The notes below the pieces were generated by a model. That model was given only the letters and a program-made list of their open reading frames with translations. It was not told the origin of the DNA and did no database searches. DNA of 64,000 nucleotides from Verrucomicrobiota bacterium (GTDB lineage: Bacteria; Verrucomicrobiota; Verrucomicrobiia; Verrucomicrobiales; DEV007): contig JAHDID010000023.1 of the NCBI GenBank assembly GCA_020630975.1, positions 28,184-92,183 on the forward strand, read 5' to 3'. The translations under genes were made by a program, and so were the position numbers. Every line of letters starts with the position of its first letter. The stretch's first letter is position 1. Positions 34,746 through 46,000 of this stretch are shown piece by piece.

Positions 34746-36134
34746 ATGGCCGATTCCACGCCCAGTTCCAAACTAGCTGACTTCTCAGACCGCCTCAGCC
34801 CCATGCTGGTCAAAGAGCTGCGCCAGGGGCTACGCACTCATCTATTCGTCACGGCATTCATGCTGCTGCAGGGATTCATGTTTCTCTGTATCCTGATGGC
34901 GTCGGCAGATGGCAGTTCGGTAGCCAGTGGCTTTTTCTGGTTTTTCATCGTGGTTACCTTTGTCGTCGTCCAGCCTCTCCGAGGCTTCGGCGCACTGAGC
35001 AATGAGTATACGCTCAATACCATGGATCTCATCCAGCTCACCCATATGGATGCTCTACGTATCACTTGGGGCAAGTGGCTGGCACTGAATGCACAGACTC
35101 TGCTGATGATGGTAGCCGTCTTACCCTATCTGGTGCTGCGCTATTTCTTTGGCTCTGTCGACCTCGTAAGCGATCTGGCACTGCTGGGACTCTTTACGAT
35201 ATCGTCACTGTTTCTTTCATCGATGGCGATTGGGTGCTCCGCTTTTCGAAATCTATTTGTGCGCTGTATATTGTTGATCCTATTCGTAGTCGCTTATGTT
35301 TTGGCATGGATATATTTACAAAACATGTGGTCTAGCAGCGCTGCCTTCGGTGCGGATGAGTACATAGGCATCGGCCTACTGATCTTCACCACGCTATTCA
35401 TCACAGCATTTTTCATCTATTTCGGGGCTTCACGCATCGCCCCGCCATCAGACAACTATTCCTCGCTCAAGCGGGGCTTCGGACTGGGGCTCGCAGCGCT
35501 AGTCTACGCCGCCCAGTGGCTACTGCCAGACTCTGCAGCCGAGTGCACCGCCCATTTTACGATCATCCTCGGTCTGGTCATCATCGACGCGCTCACCGAG
35601 GAACTGCCCATGGCATCCGCTATGGGTGTGCGAAATCGCCATTCCCCTCTGCGAAAGCTGCTTGCCTACCTTTTCACTCCTGGCTGGGCTACAGCTGCGC
35701 TTTTCGCCCTACTCATCGCCGCGCCTCTATGGTCTGCAGGCATGCTACAACAGCTCAAATGGAAGGCGGACACCGGGGACATCACCGTCATCCTAGGTGC
35801 CATCGGTATGCTCATACTCCCTTTAGCTTTGATCCTGTTGTTTTTCCGAAAAGCTCGAATGCAGAAATTCACCCTCTACCTTTTTATTCAGCTTGTCCTT
35901 GCATTGGTCACCTTGCTGATCGCGCTTGCGGCAGACGAAAGTGTGCTGAAAGAGGACATGATTTATCTCTGCTGCCCACTGCCCTCCGTATTGACTATAG
36001 CTTCGAAAACCAGCTCTTACCCGATCCCTATGCTGGCTATCGGTGCCGCATGGGTAGCCATTAGTTTCACCATTATCATCGTGGCAGGGCTACCCTATCT
36101 GCGAGATCTGAGTAAAGCACTCCGCCAAGCATGA
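34746..36134 (+). CDS. ABC-2-type permease
   Basis: 462 residues with about twelve membrane segments. The N-terminal LSPMLVKELRQGLRTHLFV is the usual entry of ABC-2 permeases that pair with NatA-like ATPases, and the conserved NTMDLIQLTHMDALRITWGKWL (split as read) follows the second and third segments. Substrate unknown. The last four bases overlap the DUF58 start (ATGA), so the genes are coupled. Confidence 0.82.
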   Translation: MADSTPSSKLADFSDRLSPMLVKELRQGLRTHLFVTAFMLLQGFMFLCILMASADGSSVASGFFWFFIVVTFVVVQPLRGFGALSNEYTLNTMDLIQLTHMDALRITWGKWLALNAQTLLMMVAVLPYLVLRYFFGSVDLVSDLALLGLFTISSLFLSSMAIGCSAFRNLFVRCILLILFVVAYVLAWIYLQNMWSSSAAFGADEYIGIGLLIFTTLFITAFFIYFGASRIAPPSDNYSSLKRGFGLGLAALVYAAQWLLPDSAAECTAHFTIILGLVIIDALTEELPMASAMGVRNRHSPLRKLLAYLFTPGWATAALFALLIAAPLWSAGMLQQLKWKADTGDITVILGAIGMLILPLALILLFFRKARMQKFTLYLFIQLVLALVTLLIALAADESVLKEDMIYLCCPLPSVLTIASKTSSYPIPMLAIGAAWVAISFTIIIVAGLPYLRDLSKALRQA

Positions 36135-37039
36135 AAACCAGCGAATCCATAGGTATACTAGCTGATACTGAGCAACTCGCTCGGATCTCCTCGCGAGCCC
36201 AAGCCTATGCCGATTGGTTTCGCCTACCTCTGACGGACCGCACCTGGCGCGGCAATGCTGGCGACTTCGCTGGCAGCGGCGTCGGCAGTTCTCTGGACTT
36301 TCAAGACCACCGCACCTACCTGCCGGGCGACGATCCTAGGCATATCAACTGGCAAGCCTACGCGCGAACGGGTAGCTACTCGATGAAACTCTATCGAGAG
36401 GAGGTCCGACCGATCGTAGAGATCATCATCGATGTCTCGGACTCCCTGTTTTTCGACGAGCAGAAGGCCCTACGCACACTGGAGCTATTTTACTTTTGCT
36501 ATCACTCTGTGATGCAAGCATCTGCTGCGACCAATATCTTTCTCGTGAAAGGCGACCAACAGAGCCCTACCACTCCTGAAGCCGTCTACACCCACCAGTG
36601 GACTGCACTAGCTCAGCAGATGGAGGCTACCGACTCGGCCGCTCCGCCCAACCTCCGCCCTCTCCCACTGCGTGCCCAATCGCTGCGTATCCTGATCTCA
36701 GACCTTCTCTTCGCAGAGCACCCGGAAGCTACCGTCCGAGAATTGACGCGGGCCAAAGGTAGCGCCCTGATTTTTTGTCCCTACCTACAGGCCGAGGCTC
36801 AGCCTACCTGGGACGGCAATTACGAGTTTATCGACGCAGAGACGACCACCACCCACGACCACCGTATCGACAGCGGCCTGCTGAAACGCTACCTCAGCGC
36901 CTACCAAAACCACTTCGCCGCCTGGAAAGAGACCTGCCAGAAATATGCGATCCCCCTAGCCCGAGTCGCCTCCGAAGCCGACTACGACAAAGCGATCCAA
37001 CAAGAGGCTATCGCGGTGGGAGCGGTTCAGATGGGGTAA
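36131..37039 (+). CDS. DUF58 protein, soluble form
   Basis: 302 residues with no membrane segment. The DUF58 signature is SSLDFQDHRTYLPGDDPRHINWQAYARTG (as read in pieces, residues 57-85), then KLYREEVRPIVEIIIDVSDSL of the vWA-like fold. It ends the operon that begins with the PQQ gene or the membrane protein, and converges with the giant gene with ten bases between stops. Unlike the DUF58 protein at 18922 it has no MoxR partner nearby. Confidence 0.88.
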   Translation: MKTSESIGILADTEQLARISSRAQAYADWFRLPLTDRTWRGNAGDFAGSGVGSSLDFQDHRTYLPGDDPRHINWQAYARTGSYSMKLYREEVRPIVEIIIDVSDSLFFDEQKALRTLELFYFCYHSVMQASAATNIFLVKGDQQSPTTPEAVYTHQWTALAQQMEATDSAAPPNLRPLPLRAQSLRILISDLLFAEHPEATVRELTRAKGSALIFCPYLQAEAQPTWDGNYEFIDAETTTTHDHRIDSGLLKRYLSAYQNHFAAWKETCQKYAIPLARVASEADYDKAIQQEAIAVGAVQMG

Positions 37040-37049
37040 TGAGTTAGAT

Positions 37050-40000
37050 CTACAGCACCAATTCTGCAATATGTTCCTCCACCGTTTTGGCTTTCAATAT
37101 AGAACCGATCACATCCTCTAGCCCTAGACTCCCCGCATGCTCTGGGTGAGCTACCTGAGCTCCCTCAAAATGAACCACGATCGGTTCTAACTCGATACCA
37201 CTATAGATATTTTCGCCCCAATAGTTTGGACTCTGTATTACCTCCACCGAGTAGTGAGCACCGCGAGCTATGTCGGCATGAAGCGAGGTCGACCAGTTTC
37301 CAGCTTGGTCTGCTATCGACTTGGCACGGCCTATCTCATTGCCCACAGCATCACGCACCACGATCTCGACCGTGGCTCCAGGAGTGCCCAGCCCTGCAAA
37401 GAAAGGAGTGAGTGTCAGGCTCTCCAAAGGAGCAAAGCCTTCACTAAGCGGAACTACCGTAGAGCCAACGAACAGCGTATCATTCTGCAGCTCACGAAAT
37501 AGCCCCATAATACCCGTGAACGACGTCCCCTGATTGAGCGCTATCTCGAGAGTATTAGACGACTCTGCCCCATCGCTCACCACTAGACAAGCAGCCCGCT
37601 GAACATCCGTCGGGTTGCTCGAAGTGTTGGTATACTGTACGAGTGCGATAGCTGCCTGGTAGTCCTGCGCACTAGCACTCCCAGAAATGGTCACTACACC
37701 AGTGGCATTATCAATAACGGCATTCAGCCCAGCAGGCATACCTAACGCTACAGACAGCACATCCTCTCCGGATACGAAGTTTTTGATCGTAATAGTCGCG
37801 CTACTCAGGATCGTATCATCCACATCGCTGATCGTCACCTCCGGGACAATTGTCACAGGTGTGTTGGCCCCACCGGTCTCGATCTCAGGTAACGCATCGC
37901 TGATCTCAGGAGCGTCATTCTCGCCATTCACGTCTACCGTGATCGTAGAGGTCGCCGTAGTCCCATTCGAGTGCTGCAGAGTGAAACTGAATACCTCTGT
38001 CACGAGCAGGCTGCCATTGAGAGCCTGAACCTGAGGCAACGAAGAATCGAGCTGGTACACCCAAGTACCATCGCTAGCTATCTCGATCGAGCCATAAGTC
38101 GCCGTAATCGTCGCCGAACCAGAAGCTGACACTGCGCTACCATCAATCGCGATCACGTTCACATCAGGTCCCGTGCCCGCCACTGTGCCACCACTGGTCT
38201 CTAGACCTCCCACAGCATCCTCATAGACTTCTCCGGTATCAGGACTCGCGGTCAGAACGGAATCCGTCGTACCGTTCACAGTTAATGTCACCGTCGAGGT
38301 CGAAGTCGCACCCTGCTCGTCTTCGATCGTGTAGGTGAACACCTCGCTCACCACATCCCCAGTATCGAGCGGATCCACTCGACTATCCACTAGGCTATAC
38401 GTGTAGGAACCGTCAGCATTAATAACCAGATCGCCATAGGTGCCCACGATCGAACTACCAGCGCCAGTAGCTGGCGTGGAGCCTGTACCAGCGGCCACAC
38501 CGATTACCGTGATAGAATCATTCGGCGTATTGGCATCGATATCGATCTCGACATCGTTCACCAACACATTACCTCCAGTAGTGGCTGTCTCGCCCAAAGT
38601 GAAACCGCCGGTCTCAGTAACGGAAGAACTATCGGCTATCGCCTGAGGTTCATCATTGGTCCCGGCGATGGTGATCGTAAGAGTCTCGATATCTGCCTTC
38701 TCGGTCTTCACACCAGCCACCTGGACTTGGTTCAACTGGCCCCACCCCCAGCCACCTTCGTCATTGTCGAAGTAATGCAACTGATAGGTGCCAGTTCCGC
38801 TAAAAGTCGAACCCTGAGCCGTCGCAAGAGCCTGCAAATCGGCCAAGGTGTACTCTTCGAATGCAATCGCCCCTCCACTAGCAGGATCGTAAATCACTAC
38901 CTCATACTGACCGCTTGCGGTATTCAGTATCGCCATGCCCTTCTGGCCCTGACTATTGGGTGTCCCATCACCACTACCTTGGACACCAGTGCCATCAGTC
39001 CCGGCAATCACTTGAGCAGGCGTATCTGGAGCCGCATGGTTATTCTCGTTCCCCTCTCCACCGGCAAACTCGACCCGCAATACATGGCTACTGCCATTGA
39101 GAACTGAACCATCGAATTCAAAGGAAGGAGAACTGATTAACAGATTTTCCGTTTGATCCCAGTCCCAACCATAACCACCAGCCCCATCGCCGGGAGTCAC
39201 ACCATCACCATTACCGTTTCGAAAATAGACATCACCATTCAATATGGTCCAGTCATACAGATTTGTAGGATCGCCGAAGTCGTAATCCATCTGATTTCCC
39301 GAATCGGAGACGGTGTAGGTGAAAGTATCGTGAAGCGTCTCACCGGCGGCTAATTGCTGAATCACGTTAGAGCCATCTCCGTCGGTGCCATCGGCGAGCG
39401 TGTAGGTATAGCTACCATCTGGACTAATCACAAGAGTGCCGTAGCTTCCAGACACATTAGTGTTCGTTGCGGCCACCGCTGTGGTTCCCACATGGGTGAT
39501 CGTCAGATCTGCGGGAGTCGTGTGGTCCACATCCGTATCATTCACGCGAATATCGCCCGCAACCGAGGCCCCATCCTCCACAGCCGTGTTAGTATCGGCC
39601 ACCGCCACTGGCGAATCATTGGTGCCCAAAATCACAATCTCTAAATTAGCCGTATCAGTCAGAGACACGTCGCTACCATCTGCATGACTGGTTTGATTGT
39701 CATCGAGGGTATAAGTGAATGTCTCGACCAATGAATCGCCGAAATTCAACGCGTTTACAGCCGCCAAAGAGTCGTCAAGATCATAGCTATAACTGCCATC
39801 TGGCGAGATCGTCAGCGTGCCATACTGGCCATTTACCACTGTATTTGCAGCAGCCACAGCCACAGTGCCACCCGTCGAGTGAACAACCTGAGTGACCGTC
39901 ACATCACTATTCACCAAGTGAACGCCGTTCGGGTCGGTGTTATCCGTATCGTCGATATCGGTGTCGTTTGCCACCACCGAGCCTGACGCTAGCGCAGCAG

Positions 40001-43000
40001 CTGTCGAATCCATCCCTTCTAGGACGAAATTCTGATCATTCACCGCATCAGGTGCATCATTCACACCCACGATGTGGATACACACCTCGGCACTATCGAT
40101 GGCACCTGCGAAGTCTTGTAGATTAGTCAGATCGTTTGACAGGAAAACATTGTAGTTGCCGTTCTGAAGTAGCTCCCAACCATCGTTTTCGGCATCTGCC
40201 TCGACGAAGGTGGTATCCGCGCCCTTCTTGATCAACACCTCAAAGGCACTGTTGCCCACACCCTGCCAAAACATGGTATCGAGGTCTAGGATCTGCCCTT
40301 CGGTGACGGTAAAGGTGACGATTGTCTCACCGACATCGAAGTTGTGCTGATTGGTAGCGACCACTGTGCCGCTTGTGTTGTCCGTTAAGGTGATCTGTCG
40401 GCCGTCATCCGAAGCTACGGCGATCGAGTAAGTACCAGCCTCGGCAAACAGCAGATGGCTGCGCGCTCGAACCGACATATACGTATCATCAGTGATCGTG
40501 TTGGCCGACGGGTCGATTGAATCGTAGGCCTGATCATTAGTGAACACACCGTTATAGCCATTACCCGAACGATAATCGATTATCGTGTTAGTGCCCTTTT
40601 CATAAGCAACCGTGCTCCCGGTATTCACAACATTCCCTGAGGTGGCTGAGGTCAGGCCTGCTGCATCCACATCTGCCCAGATAGCAAGTGCATCTGTGAT
40701 CCCACCATAACTTTCAACACGATTGTACACCTCGACATCGAATAGCCCATTAGCTACGGCTGAACCATCGCTGATGGTGTAGCTAAAGTCATCGGTAATC
40801 GTCTCGCCAGCCTGTAGCTGCTGGAAGGCGAAACCGACTACAGGGTCGGTAGTCTGGTAGGCAGCAATCGTCCCATCCTGGTTCACCACCACCAGAGCAC
40901 CATTGGCGCTGTGATTGTCGTGACCTACCACTCCAGCATCGCCGGTTCCCGCATTGATGTCTGCGACATCGCTAGCATCGGGATCGGTGTCTTGACCTAC
41001 GCTGCCATCAGTCACATCCTGACCTACGACTCCACCGGGATTATCCTCCGTCACACCAAACGTATCGTCAAAGTCATCTTTCACAGCAGTAGGCGCATCG
41101 TTCTCTCCCTGGATCGTTATTGTCACGGTCGCATGGTCGTGCTCCTGGAAGCTGTGGCCTTGGCCACAGGCCGTATTGTAAATGAATGCCGCATCATCTG
41201 CTGTTAGGGCCCTACTCCAGATACCGACATCATCGATATACCCAGCAAAATCACGGCTCGCATTGTTAACGGTTGCCCGATCCGTTCCTATGAATACACC
41301 GTCGCCATCAGCTACCGGTCCATCGATTGCTGCTGATGAGCTAGTAGAAATCGCATCTTCCTCACCATCGACATAAAAGCGAACACTATCGTGGTTATTA
41401 GCAGTAGGTAGCGATGGGTCATATACCATCACCACATGGTGCCACTCACCATCATTGATCACAGCTGTTCCCTCCACACCACCGTTGGCAGTTTCTAGGC
41501 GCAGGTTATCCCCAGATATTCTAAACACCCACTTCTGGCCGCCAATATTCGGACCCCAGCTCACGATCCCCCCATCAGAAGCATTCACATGACTCGGATT
41601 CACTTTGATCCAAGCAGAAATAGTAACCGGCGTCATACCAGTCCCATCTGAGACACCTGTATAGCCGCTAAGTTGTACGTAGTCGCCAGCACCATCCAGA
41701 CTGAGCACATCGCCACCTAGCGGAGATGGATCGGCAAGCGATGCAGACGCTACCACGGTGGCATTTCCGGAAAAGCTGCCGTCTCTGCCATTGCCGCTCA
41801 GATCATTGGCCACATTAGCCGTACCGGTAAAAACCTCTCCAAACGCGGTATGCACCTCTAGACCTGTCGTTAATGCGTTCTGATCTGCGGTAGTGTAAAC
41901 AAAAGTCTCAGTCGCAGACTGACCAGTGCCCAAAGCCGCATAGTCTCCGCTATTAGCCACTCCCACTGTGATAGCACCGCCACTTGCGACACTATACGTC
42001 ACATCGCCAAGAGCCGACCCGCCTGTACTTGTCTGGTTCGCCCCGACAGCAGTGGTATCATCCTCCACCGCTACCACGATTCGGGTATCGCTGGTGTCGA
42101 CATCTGTGTCGTTTGTCAGCACTCCCGTTGCCGATCCAAAATTCGTTCCTGTCTCGCTCTCGGTAATCACACGGCTATCATCGACAGCAGTCACCTCGTC
42201 GTTCTCGCCATGGATGGTCACCGTCACCGTGGCGGTCGAAGTCCCATCGCCACCATCGTCGATCGAGTAAGTAAAGGTATCTGTGGCGGACTCGCCAAAG
42301 GCCAAAGCATCGTGTAGACCAGCCGTAGGGGTGTAAGTCACCGTGGTGCCATCTGCACTCAGAGCGACACTGCTACCATTGGCGGATATTGCGCTGACAG
42401 CCGTTATCTTGTTGGTAGGAGTGGTCTTCAGCGCATCGTAGGCATCTTCCGCTTCAGCAGCACTAAAAGCTCGATCATACATGCGCACTAAAGCTAGCTG
42501 TCCAATGAACCGATCTGGCGATGCTCCATTTGCCATAGAGCTAGAACTCCTACCAATACCTGAGCTATCAGTTCCGCTCCAATCGGCGATGGTCTCTGTG
42601 GGATCTCCGTTGCCATCGGCTCCGGTTACGCTTGTTGCATTGAAAGCAGTCTCTTGGCTGAGATAAAGGATCAGATTATCTTCCAGTGGATTCACTGTGC
42701 CACTGTCCTTGTCGAACACCACCACCAGATGGTTGAATTCAGTAGTGCTCACTCCGCCTATGGTAGCAATCAGTTTCCTAGTCAGATCTCCTGTCCCAGG
42801 TGACACACTCTCATCGACTCCATCGCTATCGATCACCACATTCACATTGCCTGCGCCATCGTAAATGATCGACATACCCACACCAGAACCACCAGCATCG
42901 AAGAGTACCTGAGGTGTGGTGCCACTAGCATCGGGCTTAAACACGATCTCGAAAGTCACCTCACCGAGCGATATATCTCCGGCCCCTCCCGCAGATGTAA

Positions 43001-46000
43001 TAGTGCCAATCTCCGCACCACTACCAGAGCCGCTCAATACATAAGCCTGCTCGATCGCGGTAAAACCAGTACTCAACCCCGAGCTTTCATCAATAAGCGT
43101 CGCCGTCCCAAGGTCGGCATCGAAAGTCGCGCCATCGATAGCTCCGTTTTGCCAGGTGGAGTTAGTCTCTAAGTTCGGCGTGTAGTTCAGTACAGCACCA
43201 TCGGTAAATCTGCCGATGTTATCATTATCGAGCAACTCATTCCTATTGATGGTAAAAGCCTTATCTTCGTCTACTACCACACTATCATCGACGGCATCAT
43301 CCTTGCCATGCACGACCACCGTGGTGGTAGCAGAGGCCGTGTTCCCACTATCATCGGTGATCGTATAGACAAATGTATCGGTAGCCGACTCGCCGGCGAC
43401 CAATGTATCGAACTGCCCATTCGGATCATAGGTAAAAACGCCTGCCGCATCTATGGTAAATGTGCCACCTGCAGCAGTAGCCGTCGGAGTGGTCACTGCC
43501 ACTACGGTCAAGCTATCGCCATCCACATCGGTGTTACCATTGATCGCCTTATAGTTTTGCAGTGCCTCTGCCTCGGTGAAAGCTTGATTATACAGACGAA
43601 AAGCAGCCATTTCACCTTCATAAAAGCTATCAAACTCGCCACCCGAGGCACCATTTTGAAAGGCTCCTGCATTATCCCCCTGAAACGTACCGATACCAGC
43701 ATCATCTCCCCCGTCCCAGTCGCTTAAGCCTGGCAAATCGACCGCACCGATTCGAGTTCCATTGATGAACAACTCCCCCGTATCGTTAGTATTATCCAAC
43801 GACCAGATGACTTGAAAAAATTCACTGGTAGCACCCGCACCGAGCAGGCCTAGAGTGTCGGCATTCAGATCATAGCGAAGTGCTGGTGCACCCATCGTGC
43901 CACCAGGCGAGACGTTTACTTCTAGAAATCCGCCACGCATCACGATCCCCGTTCCCGTGCCTCCACCGGTCTCATAGATCACCGCAGTTTGCGCCAGATT
44001 AGCTGGCTTGATCCATACCTCGAAAGTAGCATCCCCGGTATCAATCCCAGAGGATATCGACTGTGGGCTTTCATTGAAAAAATTGGCAAACCCGGGATCC
44101 GCTGCCCCTCCAAAGGTCAAAGAACTTTGAATACCTGCATGGCTGGAACCGGGTGCCGTATTCAGCGTCACATTCTCGAGATTGATGTTTCCAGCCGACC
44201 CGGCACTGCCGGTATCCACCCAGACATTGGCGGCATCGATGTGATTCCCTACGTCAAAGTTCTGCACAGCCCCTGCAACGATCCCATCGTTATCGAGCAC
44301 CGTATTGTTTGTAGAAATCCCATTCGCATTGGCTGTACCCGAGGTGAAGACCTCATCCTCGAACCCTGCGTCAAAATAGTCATCTGCCGCGTTGGGTAAA
44401 TCTTCGACACCGGTCACCGTCACTGTGACAGTAGCTGTATCGACAGCTGGATTCGCCGCATCGTAATTGGCAACCACCTCAGCATCGCTAAGCGCCTGTG
44501 CTTCGTACAGCCTCACCAGCCCGATCTGCCCGTCAAACGCGCTCAGCGCATCCGCGTCCGCTCCCGATAGAAAACCGGATGTTTCTCCCCCGACTGTGCC
44601 CTGAAAGGTACCAAATCCGCCGTTATCCGTCCCACTCCAGTCATTCAACGACGTAATCGTCGTGTTTCCATTACTGTTGGTAGCGGCCTGGTCATTTCGC
44701 TGCTGCAGGACACCGTTTAAGTATAGACTGATCACGTCGTCTGAGCCGGAGGCATCCCGATCGTAGGTCACTGCTATTTGCACCCACTCCCCAGCTACCA
44801 AAGGCGCTGTAGAGGTGACCATCGAGGCGTTGGCGCCACTTTTCACCAACCAGCTAACCGTACCATCTGCATTCAGTATAATCGATGATCCAGTGCCACT
44901 ACCACCTGTCTCGAACAATACCTGAGCAGTGTTTACCACATCTGGCTTTATCCACATCTCCAGAGTCATATCGTTCAACGAAATGGAATCGAGGTTAGTC
45001 TGCAGAATCCCATTAGGTGGAGTGATATCGTAGGCCTGCACGATGGCACTGGGCACATTACTACCCGTGGCAGCTACCGGCCCTGGCAGACCTGTAGCGG
45101 AAAAGCTATTAGCACCACTAGTAGCGCTTAATTCCTGGAGATTGGTGGTAGCAGCAGTCGGCGAAGACTGCTCAGCGATCGTGTAGGTAAAAGTATCGAC
45201 CACGCTCTCTCCCACATCCAGCATTTGCAGCATACCAGAGGCAGTAGGATCATAGGTATACGTCCCGTCTGCATTCACACTCACCACTGCACCATTCGCA
45301 CTGAAGGTATCGCTGGCAATCACACTTATCGTCGAGCCTGCAGCGAAAGCATCATTTGCTAACACACCAGAAGCCACATTTGTCACTGAGAGCACCGTAT
45401 CCTCATCAGTAGCACCCGCATCATCATCGATAGCGACCGGAGCTGCCGTAGTCACCTCTAGAATACCAGAACCAGTGATCAACGCTGTCTCAAATGTAGC
45501 ACCAGAACCGATCGCACCGTAAGTGCCCGGCAGCTGAACCACACCATCGATCGTCAGACTAGCGATCTGGTCTGTCCCTGCGTGGGTCAGATCAAGTATC
45601 CCGCCTGTGGTCAGATGGACATTCGATGTATCGGTCAGAGAGTCGTCATTCGCTATCGAAAGCGTCCCCGCTTGGACGAAGGTATCTCCTGTGTAACTAG
45701 TCGGTGTGCCCGATTGGTTATCCAAAATCAAGGTTCCCGTTCCCTGCTTCACCAGGCTGGTAGCAGTCGCCCCATCGGTTATGCGACCATAGTAGGTGCT
45801 GTTGATTGATTGATTCACCGTCAACGTACCACCACCGGTTATGTTTTGATTACCACCGACGATGCCGTGGGATGAATGCCCCAAAGAGGCTACCGTCTGG
45901 TCAAAACCATTCAAGTCGAGTGTTCCGCTAGATGAGCTGATCTGGTGCCAACCGAACTGCACATTCGTATCGCTAGGTAAATAATTCGCACCTCCCATCA

